Shown here piece after piece: positions 1 through 7,636 of a stretch of DNA of 64,000 nucleotides (position 1 is its first letter; every line of letters starts with the position of its first letter). Made by a program: the position numbers and the translations under genes. A model generated the notes under the pieces. It did no database searches. It had not been told where the DNA came from and saw only the letters and a program-made list of their open reading frames with translations. The stretch comes from Pisolithus tinctorius (Eukaryota > Basidiomycota > Agaricomycetes > Boletales > Pisolithaceae): contig JANFAH010000025.1 in NCBI GenBank assembly GCA_024663395.1, forward strand, positions 372,001 through 436,000. Reading direction: 5' to 3'.

Positions 1-882
1 CTTCTTCAGCTGGCTGCAGAATTTCTCCATGAGAGAGTTTTATTCCAGGGTCCATTGGAATTGCAGCAAGCTTGCAGTCAGTGAGGTTATATTTTGTCAG
101 AATGGCCTTGATGTAGGATTGCTGGGATAGTGATATGGTGCAGGTTTCTCTATTCTGTGTCACCTTCATCCCAAGTAGCCAACTGATGGGCCCTAGGTTG
201 GAGATTTTAAAACAAGTGCTGATTTCTTCTTTGAATGAGCAGATTAGTGATGGGGAACTGCCTGTTACAGTGCAGTCATCGATGTGGCTGGCAAGGATGA
301 GGATTTCTGATCCTATGTGACTGTAGAATACTCCCCAGTCTGTGTGTGCCCTGGTGAGTCCAAGATCTGCTAGGGTAGCACATAGCTTCTGGTACCACCA
401 AAGTGCACCTTGTTTTGAGCCATATAATGCAACATTTAGCTTCCCAACTGGACAGGAAAAATTCCACCCTACAGCATAGCCCTCAGGGAGCTCCATGTAG
501 ATGTCTTTGCCATCTCCAAGTTTGCCATTTAGGAATGCTGAGTGGAAATCAAAGACATCAACATCCCAGTCATTGCATGTGGCAATTGCGAGTATGGTGC
601 AAAGTGATGCGAGTCTAGTGACAGGGGCATAGGTTTCATCATAGTTGATGCCCTGTATCTGGGAGTAGCCCTTAGTGACTAGGCAGGCCTTGTACTTCTT
701 GATTTCCCCAGCAGCGTTGTGTTTGATCTTGAAGACCCATTTGCATCCTACAACATTTGCACCTTTTGGGCACTCAACAATGTCCCAGGTGTGTGCTTCC
801 TCTAGGCTCTGTAATTCCACATTTATGGCATTTTGCCAGTTTGGCCAGTCAGCTTGGGATTTCGCCTCATGTACTGTTGATG
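1..882 (-). pseudogene. Ty1/Copia reverse transcriptase fragment
   Basis: On the minus strand this encodes the reverse transcriptase part of a Ty1/Copia polyprotein, which makes element cDNA in cytoplasmic particles. Visible landmarks, in order from 882 down: a KWVFKIKHN block near 748-721, YDETYAPVTRL near 645-612, LYGSKQGALWWYQKL near 430-383, and HIDD near 285-262 where the family usually has YVDD. No single long frame is open, so this is a decayed copy. The fragment runs off the start of the window, so RNase H and one LTR are not seen. It is the downstream half of the Copia element at 7637-11331; Gypsy-A inserted between the two halves. The family assignment is firm from motif order. Confidence 0.85.
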
Positions 883-887
883 GATCC
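883..887. repeat. Target site duplication GATCC of Gypsy-A (left copy)
   Basis: GATCC directly precedes the 5' LTR, and the same five bases follow the 3' LTR at 7632-7636. A 5-bp duplication is usual for Ty3/Gypsy integrase. The host sequence is the Copia element. Confidence 0.93.
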
Positions 888-1702
888 TGTCATGACCATG
901 ACACCAGCATAAGCCCCTAACACCTACTCCGCCCTCTTCCGACATGTTCCCGCGCTTCTCCGCCCTCCTCCGACGTGTTCCCGCGCTCCTCCGACCCTCC
1001 CGACACATCTCCACACCTCTCCGAGGTCCCCTGTCCATGTTCTGACCAACTCCGCTCAACTCCGCCCTAAGGTTGGTCACGTGGGCTGTCGGACTTGCGG
1101 CCCTGCATTCTAGATAGGGTTCCGCCCTCGTGTCGGTTTTCTCCATTCTTCCGCTCCTTTGGTATTTACCCTCTCTTCCTTGTTGTAGTAGTTTCCTTGT
1201 CTCAGTTAAGGTCCCCGTCATCCCTACCCTCTGTCCCTTGTGTCGGAAGGACTCTAACCCACTATACACTTATTGGTTTACATTCCGTACTGCACTGCCC
1301 TTGGCCTACATCGTATATAAGGCCACGTAGTACTCCGATGTAATCAGTACGAATATCGAATAAAGTCCCCACCTTCGACTCCCTCTCAGTCCCCTCCGGA
1401 GTTTCGTCTCCACTTCCTCTGAGTCCGCTCCACCTCTGAAATACGAGGGCTGAGCTCGCGCAAGGGGGCAGCGCACTAGCTGAACCCAATGCCCTCTCAT
1501 CCGACCTCCGACCTCTGACCTCCGACTCCGACTCTGACCTCAGCCTCCGAGACTTTCCTTCATACCCCTCCGCTCACTGTTCGTCGAATATCTCGCCACC
1601 CAGTGGTCGGATTCGCTTCGGACTTTGACTGCTGTACTCCGCAGCCCAACCCGCTCCAACTCCGCCCTAAGAAGGAGCCAGGGGTGTTGTCCGACTTTGA
1701 CA
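888..1702 (+). repeat. Gypsy-A 5' LTR (815 bp)
   Basis: Starts TGTCATGACC and ends GACTTTGACA. It is repeated almost exactly at 6817-7631 and as a solo copy at 32595-33409, all 815 bp. It holds the promoter, predicted transcription start and polyadenylation signal. Confidence 0.96.
1314..1364 (+). promoter_or_regulatory. Gypsy-A promoter, predicted mRNA start and poly(A) signal
   Basis: TATATAA lies at 1314-1320. The predicted RNA start is A1346, 32 nt downstream of the TATA box, chosen because the next 11 nt (1346-1356, AGTACGAATAT) are exactly complementary to the primer binding site at 1705-1715. AATAAA at 1359-1364 could serve as the polyadenylation signal in the 3' LTR. The TATA box and complementarity are seen; the start site is inferred. 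Confidence 0.75.
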
Positions 1703-1704
1703 GT

Positions 1705-1715
1705 ATATTCGTACT
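1705..1715 (+). promoter_or_regulatory. Self-primer binding site of Gypsy-A
   Basis: ATATTCGTACT begins two bases after the LTR end, the normal position of a primer binding site. It does not begin with TGG as a tRNA-primed site would. Instead its 11 bases are the reverse complement of LTR bases 1346-1356, the predicted mRNA 5' end. This is the arrangement known from the Tf1/sushi group, where the first 11 nt of the mRNA fold back, are cleaved and prime minus-strand synthesis. Confidence 0.82.
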
Positions 1716-1757
1716 CTCACTTGTACGAGCTCTCTCACTTCCCCTACCACATCCGTT

Positions 1758-3047
1758 ATGCCTCCCATGACACGTCTCCGACAACGGGATGCTACCGAGG
1801 CCCTTGCTACAGCCTTGGCAAACCCCCGACATCTCCCTTCGGTTGTTGAGCCCTTCCGGAGCTTCTCCTCCAGGGGGCGCTCCAACTCCGACCCTGCTCC
1901 AGACAGCGCCTCACGTGCTGCACCCTCCATCCGTCAGCAGTCCGCCCTCCGCTCTCCGCCACCTCCTATCGTCATTCACCCTGGCGGAGATGGACCAGGC
2001 GACCCCGATGATGACCCCAACGATCCTGACTACCATCCTGGTGATGGGCCTGATGATGAGGATGGTCCCGACAACCTCGGGGATCCCCTTGATGACCCGG
2101 TCCTTGCTCTGACCCGGGCCATCCATGCCCTAGCCCGCTCCAACCAGCGCTCCGGAGACTCCGCTCCACGAACCAAAGTCCGCGAGCCGGACACCTTTGA
2201 TGGGTCCGACCCTAAAAAACTCCGTGAGTTCCTGGTCCAATGTGAGCTCAATTTCCAGGACCGCCCTCGGGCATTCCGCTCCGACCGAGCCAAGGTCACA
2301 TATGCGCAGTCCTACCTTAAGGGCATGGCATTGGCCTGGTTCGAACCAGACCTTCTCAATCCGGATGATTACCTTAATCGTCCACTGTGGATGGATGATC
2401 ACCGCGAGTTCCTCCGTGAGCTCACAACCAATTTCGGCCCTCATGATGCTGCTGCCGATGCCGTCCAGCATCTGGAAAATCTTACCATGAAGGACTCTTC
2501 GCGTATTGCGAAGTACTTGGTGGAGTTCAACCGCTGGGCTTCTCAGGTAAAGGACTATGGCGAAGGCGCACTCCGCCACTGCTTCTACTCGGGTCTCCCT
2601 GACCGCATCAAGGATGAAGTGTCCCGTGTCGGCAAGCCCGCTACTCTTCATGCGCTCCGCGAGTTGGCCCAGACAGTAGATGCACGCTACTGGGAGCGCA
2701 GGTCAGAAGTCTCCCACTCCGCCAAGCCTCCTCCTGCCAAAAGAACTCCGCTCCGCACCTCCGACTCAAAGCCGAAACCCTCCGCATCATCCTCCGCCCC
2801 TAAGTCCGACTCTAAAAAGGCCGAAGCGCCAAAGTCCGACATCAACCATCTCCTTGGAAAAGATGGCAAGCTCACAGCAGCTGAGCGGCTCCGCCGCCTT
2901 ACTGGTGGGCTGTGCCTCTTCTGTGGTGAACCTGGTCACTCCGCCAAGGACTGCCCAAAGTCGACTTCCCGTGCTGCCAAGGCCCGTGCTGCTAAAGCCA
3001 CCACTCCGACCACTCTGCCTGCGGAGAGGTCAGAGTCAAAAAATTAA
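1758..3047 (+). CDS. gag: Gypsy-A Gag capsid/nucleocapsid protein
   Basis: Open frame of 429 aa. The start at 1758 is the first ATG after the primer site. The N-terminal 120 residues are Pro/Ser/Asp-rich; then comes a retrotransposon-gag fold region (about 130-290, with the KVTYAQSYLKGMALAWFEP block), a Ser/Lys-rich linker, and one CCHC knuckle, CLFCGEPGHSAKDC (about residues 386-399), for RNA binding. Gag builds the virus-like particle. The last codons form a slippery A-AAA-AAT run directly before the stop, so a fraction of ribosomes should continue into pol in the -1 frame. No stop or frameshift damage is seen. Confidence 0.95.
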   Translation: MPPMTRLRQRDATEALATALANPRHLPSVVEPFRSFSSRGRSNSDPAPDSASRAAPSIRQQSALRSPPPPIVIHPGGDGPGDPDDDPNDPDYHPGDGPDDEDGPDNLGDPLDDPVLALTRAIHALARSNQRSGDSAPRTKVREPDTFDGSDPKKLREFLVQCELNFQDRPRAFRSDRAKVTYAQSYLKGMALAWFEPDLLNPDDYLNRPLWMDDHREFLRELTTNFGPHDAAADAVQHLENLTMKDSSRIAKYLVEFNRWASQVKDYGEGALRHCFYSGLPDRIKDEVSRVGKPATLHALRELAQTVDARYWERRSEVSHSAKPPPAKRTPLRTSDSKPKPSASSSAPKSDSKKAEAPKSDINHLLGKDGKLTAAERLRRLTGGLCLFCGEPGHSAKDCPKSTSRAAKARAAKATTPTTLPAERSESKN

Positions 3048-3085
3048 CCTGCTCCTCCAGGGAGCCTGTACATCCTGGAGGAAGC
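3038..3085 (+). promoter_or_regulatory. Programmed -1 ribosomal frameshift signal
   Basis: Slippery heptamer AAAAAAT at 3038-3044 is in register with gag codons (X-XXY-YYZ), followed at once by the gag stop TAA. After 8 nt there is a perfect 9-bp hairpin: TCCTCCAGG (3053-3061) pairing with CCTGGAGGA (3074-3082) around a 12-nt loop, extendable by two more pairs past one bulge. A shift of -1 here enters pol, which is open in that frame to 6772. Heptamer, spacing and stem fit the retroviral type of signal. Confidence 0.85.
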
Positions 3086-6000
3086 GTTGATCCCATCCGT
3101 GCAGAAGTCCACCTCAACGCATCCGCTCTTTCCGACCCTAATTCTCTTCTTCCGATTATTTCTCTTCCTGATTTCTCTGTAGATACTTTCCCCGCTCTGG
3201 TCGACTCAGGCTCTTCGCACTGTTTCGTCGACCCCTCTTTAGTTAAAAAGTATAAAATCCCAACAAAAAATGTCTCTCCGCCTATTCCTCTCCGACTGTT
3301 TGATGGTACTAGTAATACCACCATTTCCCAAGTAGTAGATTTCTCTGTCCGCTTTGCCTCTGGCGATGTCACATCTGTTTCCTGTTATGTAACTCCGTTG
3401 GATTCCGCCTGTTCATTGGTCTTGGGACACAACTGGCTCACCCGCTACAATCCGTCGATTGACTGGGTATTGAGCAGTATCTCGTTCCGACCATCGATAC
3501 AAAGAATGCCGACGCCCTTGGCGCCTCCGTCACCTTCTGTTGCGACTTCCGCTTCAGTACCGACACCCTCCGCTCTGTCCGCTCCTCCGACATCAGCTCC
3601 GCTGCCTACTCCGACAGCTGGCTTGCCACGCACTACTCCGCATATCTCTCTCATCGGAGCTGCAGCCTTTGTCCGTGCATGTGCCCTTCCTGGCTCCGCA
3701 CAGTTCCGCTTGCACCTCCGCCCCGAAGATATGAAACTCCGAGCCTCTTCGATGCCCTCCGCACCTCCTGATCTCTCTGTGGTGCCCTCCGACTACCATG
3801 AGTTCGCTGATGTCTTTAGTAAAGCAAAGGCTACTGAACTCCCTCCGCACCGCAGCTTCGATTTAAATATAGATCTCGAAGAAGGGGCTTCTCCACCTCT
3901 AGGCACTGTCTACTCCCTCTCTCCGCCCGAGCTTGAGGCGCTCCGCACCTTCATAGATGAACACCTCAGCTACGGTTTCATTAAACAGTCAACCTCCGCC
4001 CATGGTGCTCCTGTCCTCTTCGTTAAGAAGAAGGATGGCTCACTCCGCCTCTGTGTGGATTACCGAGGACTCAATAAAATCACCAAGAAAGACCGCTACC
4101 CGCTCCCTCTCATCTCCGACTTGCTCGATTCTCCGAGCCGTGCTAAAATCTATAGTAAAATCGACCTCCGCCATGCCTACCACTTAGTCCGAATCGGTGC
4201 TGGTGACGAATGGAAAACTGCCTTTCGCACTCGCTATGGTTCCTATGAATGGTTGGTTATGCCCTTCGGTCTTACTAATGCGCCAGCGGCTTTCCAGCGG
4301 TTTGTTAACAGCATCTTTGCCGACATGCTTGATGTCTGCGTTGTTGTTTACCTTGATGACATCCTCATCTACTCCCACAACAAGGAGTTGCACCGCCAAC
4401 ATGTAAAAGAGGTCCTCCGCCGCCTCCGCCAGCATAGCCTCTTTGCTAAGCCGGAAAAGTGCGAGTTCCACAAAGACTCCGTCGAGTACCTCGGCTATGT
4501 CCTCTCCCCATCCGGTCTGACCATGTCCGCTGATAAGGTCCAGTCCATTCGTGATTGGCCTGAACCACGCAAGGTCAAAGACATCCAGTCCTTTCTTGGG
4601 TTTGCGAACTTCTATCGTCGGTTCATCAGTAACTACTCCGACATAGTTGTTCCGCTCACCCGCCTCACTCGGAAGGGCGCTCCTTGGAGCTTCTCCGAAG
4701 AGTGCCGCTCCGCTTTTCTCCGCCTTAAGACCGCTTTCACCTCCGCTCCGATCCTTACTCATTGGGTGCCTGATGCCCCAGTCACAGTTGAGACCGATGC
4801 ATCGGACTATGCCATTGCGGGTATCCTCTCGATTACCTGCTCCGATGGTGAACTCCGCCCGGTTGCCTTTTACTCCCGCACACTCACTGCCCCGGAGCTC
4901 AACTATGACACTCATGATAAGGAGCTGTTGGCGATTTTTGAGGCCTTCCGCCACTGGCGACATTACTTGGAAGGCTCCGCCACCCCTGCTGACGTGGTGA
5001 CTGACCATAAAAACTTGGAGTATTTCTCCACCTCTAAGGTCCTAACCCGCCGTCAGGCTCGTTGGTCGGAGTACCTCTCCCAGTTCAACCTAGCCATCCG
5101 TTTCCGCCCTGGCCGCCTTGGAGCCAAGCCCGACGCACTTACCCGCCGCTGGGATGTTTACCCAAAAGAGGGGGATAAGGACTACGCGCAGGTAAACCCT
5201 CATAACCTCCGCCCTGTGTTTACCCAGGAACAGTTCGCTTCGTCCCTCCGTACTACCCACCTCTTGGCCCCTGTGCTCCGAGCCGCCATGATCTTCGATG
5301 TTGAGCAGCTCCATGCCGACATCATCTCCGCACTACCCTCCGACCCCATCTCCGCTTCCCATCTCCCAACGCCGACAGACCTCCGCTGGTCATTAGACCA
5401 CGAGGGTCTCCTCCGCCTCGATGGCCGCATCTTTGTCCCTGACATTGATGGTCTCCGCCTTCGAGTGCTTCGGTTTAAACATGACCATCCGCTTGCGGGT
5501 CACTTTGGGCAGAGTCGCACTGTAGAGCTTGTTCGCCACGAGTACGTATGGCCTAACCTCCGCACTGATGTAAAGAACTATGTCAGGTCCTGCACCACTT
5601 GTGGTCGCAGCAAGGTCCCTCGTCACCGCCCCTTCGGCCTACTGAAGCAGCTTCCTGTCCCGGAGAAGCCATGGAACTCCATCTCGATGGATTTCATTGA
5701 GCATCTCCCCAACTCCGCAGGCTACTCCGCCATCTTGGTTGTTGTAGACCGCCTTTCTAAACAAACCGTGTTCATTCCGACCCATGACTCCATCACCTCC
5801 GCTGACCTAGCAAAACTCTTCCTTACCCACGTCTTTTCCAAGCATGGAGTACCTGCTCATGTCACCTCCGACAGGGGTCCAGAGTTTGTGTCACACTTCT
5901 TCCGCTCCCTCGGAAAGGCCTTAGATATGCGCCTTCATTTTACATCAGGCTACCACCCAGAAGGCGATGGCCAGACAGAGCGCATGAATCAGACCCTCGA

Positions 6001-6772
6001 GCAGTATCTCCGCACCTACTGTAACTATCAGCAAGACGATTGGTCGGAGTTACTCCCACTAGCGGAGTTTGCTTGTAATAATGCGCCAAGTGCTACTACT
6101 GGAGTCTCTCCCTTTTTCGCTAATAAGGGGTACCACCCGAACTTGTCAGTTTACTCTGACCGCGACCTCACCTCTCCGAAGGCCCATAACTATGTTGTGG
6201 AGCTTTCCGCCCTGCACGACTTCCTCTGCACTGAGATGGCTGCCGCTCAACTCCGCTATCAAGGTCCGGCTGATGCTAGACGCATTCCGCCACCAGAGTT
6301 CAAAGTCGGTGACCAGGCTTATGTCAAGGCCAAGTACTTCCGCTCCACCCGCCCTTCGGCTAAACTTGCGGAGAAGAACTTGGGCCCCTATGCTATCATA
6401 GCTAGGCCTGGTACGCACTCCGTCACCCTCCGCTTACCTGATGCGATGCGGGCCATCCACCCTGTCTTTCACGTGTCGCAGTTAGAGCCTGCTACTCCGA
6501 ACCCCTTCCCTGATCGGCACCAACCTCCGCCTCCGCCTGTTGAGGTGGATGGTGACCTTGAGTACGAGATTTCGGAGATCCTCGACTCAAAGGTGGATCG
6601 CCGCCACCGTCATTGTCAGTTGCTGTATCTAGTCCGCTGGGCAGGCTATGAGAATACTGAAGACGAGACCTCTTGGGTGTTGGCAACGGAGTTAGAACAT
6701 GCCTCCGAGTTGTTGGCTGCTTATCATGCTCGCTATCCTCATAAACCTGGACCTTACTCACCTCCGTCGTAG
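3044..6772 (+). CDS. pol: Gypsy-A Pol: protease, RT, RNase H, integrase, chromodomain
   Basis: Open for 1242 codons in the -1 frame of gag; no ATG start is needed if it is read by frameshift (the first in-frame Met is at 3398, after the protease motif). Order with rough residues: aspartic protease with LVDSGSSHCF (about 52-61); reverse transcriptase with VYLDDILIYS (about 435-444); RNase H with ETDASDYA and the DALTRR end (about 580-700); integrase with a HHCC zinc finger ending CTTCGRSK, then the D, D, E residues in SMDFIEHLP, TSDRGPEF and GQTERMNQ (about 820-980); and a C-terminal chromodomain with LYLVRWAGYENTEDETSW (about 1170-1235). The chromodomain probably guides integration to chromatin. 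All catalytic motifs are intact. The stop is 44 bp before the 3' LTR. Confidence 0.96.
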   Translation, partial: LTCSSREPVHPGGSVDPIRAEVHLNASALSDPNSLLPIISLPDFSVDTFPALVDSGSSHCFVDPSLVKKYKIPTKNVSPPIPLRLFDGTSNTTISQVVDFSVRFASGDVTSVSCYVTPLDSACSLVLGHNWLTRYNPSIDWVLSSISFRPSIQRMPTPLAPPSPSVATSASVPTPSALSAPPTSAPLPTPTAGLPRTTPHISLIGAAAFVRACALPGSAQFRLHLRPEDMKLRASSMPSAPPDLSVVPSDYHEFADVFSKAKATELPPHRSFDLNIDLEEGASPPLGTVYSLSPPELEALRTFIDEHLSYGFIKQSTSAHGAPVLFVKKKDGSLRLCVDYRGLNKITKKDRYPLPLISDLLDSPSRAKIYSKIDLRHAYHLVRIGAGDEWKTAFRTRYGSYEWLVMPFGLTNAPAAFQRFVNSIFADMLDVCVVVYLDDILIYSHNKELHRQHVKEVLRRLRQHSLFAKPEKCEFHKDSVEYLGYVLSPSGLTMSADKVQSIRDWPEPRKVKDIQSFLGFANFYRRFISNYSDIVVPLTRLTRKGAPWSFSEECRSAFLRLKTAFTSAPILTHWVPDAPVTVETDASDYAIAGILSITCSDGELRPVAFYSRTLTAPELNYDTHDKELLAIFEAFRHWRHYLEGSATPADVVTDHKNLEYFSTSKVLTRRQARWSEYLSQFNLAIRFRPGRLGAKPDALTRRWDVYPKEGDKDYAQVNPHNLRPVFTQEQFASSLRTTHLLAPVLRAAMIFDVEQLHADIISALPSDPISASHLPTPTDLRWSLDHEGLLRLDGRIFVPDIDGLRLRVLRFKHDHPLAGHFGQSRTVELVRHEYVWPNLRTDVKNYVRSCTTCGRSKVPRHRPFGLLKQLPVPEKPWNSISMDFIEHLPNSAGYSAILVVVDRLSKQTVFIPTHDSITSADLAKLFLTHVFSKHGVPAHVTSDRGPEFVSHFFRSLGKALDMRLHFTSGYHPEGDGQTERMNQTLEQYLRTYCNYQQDDWSELLPLAEFACNNAPSATTGVSPFFANKGYHPNLSVYSDRDLTSPKAHNYVVELSALHDFLCTEMAAAQLRYQGPADARRIPPPEFKVGDQAYVKAKYFRSTRPSAKLAEKNLGPYAIIARPGTHSVTLRLPDAMRAIHPVFHVSQLEPATPNPFPDRHQPPPPPVEVDGDLEYEISEILDSKVDRRHRHCQLLYLVRWAGYENTEDETSWVLATELEHASELLAAYHARYPHKPGPYSPPS

Positions 6773-6803
6773 CTTTGCTATGGCCTTCAGGGGTTCAGGC
6801 CCT

Positions 6804-6813
6804 AAGGGGGGGA
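6804..6813 (+). promoter_or_regulatory. Polypurine tract of Gypsy-A
   Basis: AAGGGGGGGA lies 3 bp before the 3' LTR. It is the expected RNase H-resistant primer for plus-strand DNA synthesis. The sequence just upstream (GCCTTCAGGGGTTCAGGC) is shared with Gypsy-B. Confidence 0.85.
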
Positions 6814-6816
6814 TAC

Positions 6817-7631
6817 TGTCATGACCATGACACCAGCGTAAGCCCCTAACACCTACTCCGCCCTCTTCCGACATGTTCCCGCGCTTCTCCGCCCTCCTCC
6901 GACGTGTTCCCGCGCTCCTCCGACCCTCCCGACACATCTCCACACCTCTCCGAGGTCCCCTGTCCATGTTCTGACCAACTCCGCTCAACTCCGCCCTAAG
7001 GTTGGTCACGTGGGCTGTCGGACTTGCGGCCCTGCATTCTAGATAGGGTTCCGCCCTCGTGTCGGTTTTCTCCATTCTTCCGCTCCTTTGGTATTTACCC
7101 TCTCTTCCTTGTTGTAGTAGTTTCCTTGTCTCAGTTAAGGTCCCCGTCATCCCTACCCTCTGTCCCTTGTGTCGGAAGGACTCTAACCCACTATACACTT
7201 ATTGGTTTACATTCCGTACTGCACTGCCCTTGGCCTACATCGTATATAAGGCCACGTAGTACTCCGATGTAATCAGTACGAATATCGAATAAAGTCCCCA
7301 CCTTCGACTCCCTCTCAGTCCCCTCCGGAGTTTCGTCTCCACTTCCTCTGAGTCCGCTCCACCTCTGAAATACGAGGGCTGAGCTCGCGCAAGGGGGCAG
7401 CGCACTAGCTGAACCCAATGCCCTCTCATCCGACCTCCGACCTCTGACCTCCGACTCCGACTCCGACCTCAGCCTCCGAGACTTTCCTTCATACCCCTCC
7501 GCTCACTGTTCGTCGAATATCTCGCCACCCAGTGGTCGGATTCGCTTCGGACTTTGACTGCTGTACTCCGCAGCCCAACCCGCTCCAACTCCGCCCTAAG
7601 AAGGAGCCAGGGGTGTTGTCCGACTTTGACA
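6817..7631 (+). repeat. Gypsy-A 3' LTR (815 bp)
   Basis: Matches the 5' LTR at 888-1702 except for two CpG-type differences that I can see. It is followed by the GATCC duplication at 7632-7636. Confidence 0.96.
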
Positions 7632-7636
7632 GATCC
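7632..7636. repeat. Target site duplication GATCC of Gypsy-A (right copy)
   Basis: Partner of 883-887. Removing the element and one copy rejoins the Copia sequence. Confidence 0.93.

Larger units (their letters stand above)
888..7631 (+). mobile_element. Gypsy-A: full-length young Ty3/Gypsy chromovirus
   Basis: Complete LTR retrotransposon of 6744 bp: 815-bp LTRs with TG...CA ends, self-primer binding site, gag, -1 frameshift signal, pol (protease, RT, RNase H, integrase, chromodomain), polypurine tract and 3' LTR, flanked by GATCC. Reading both LTRs side by side I see only two differences, both C/T-type changes at CpG (near 907 and near 1533), so insertion was recent. Both reading frames are open. 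The sequence is very rich in TCCG/CTCCGC, in coding and LTR parts alike. It looks autonomous. It lacks the antisense accessory gene found in its relative Gypsy-B. Confidence 0.96.

Noticed and set aside
823..1269. 148-codon minus-strand frame, repeated at 6758-7198 and 32512-32976
   Set aside because: Lies in the Gypsy-A LTR and repeats because the LTR repeats. No domain, and CpG-rich LTR sequence easily gives open frames.
2130..2651. 173-codon minus-strand frame opposite Gypsy-A gag
   Set aside because: Shadow of gag; unlike the antisense genes it has no introns, motif or place outside the coding region.
4184..5008. 274-codon minus-strand frame opposite Gypsy-A RT
   Set aside because: Shadow of the pol frame; no motif, and it covers the most conserved RT/RNase H codons on the other strand.
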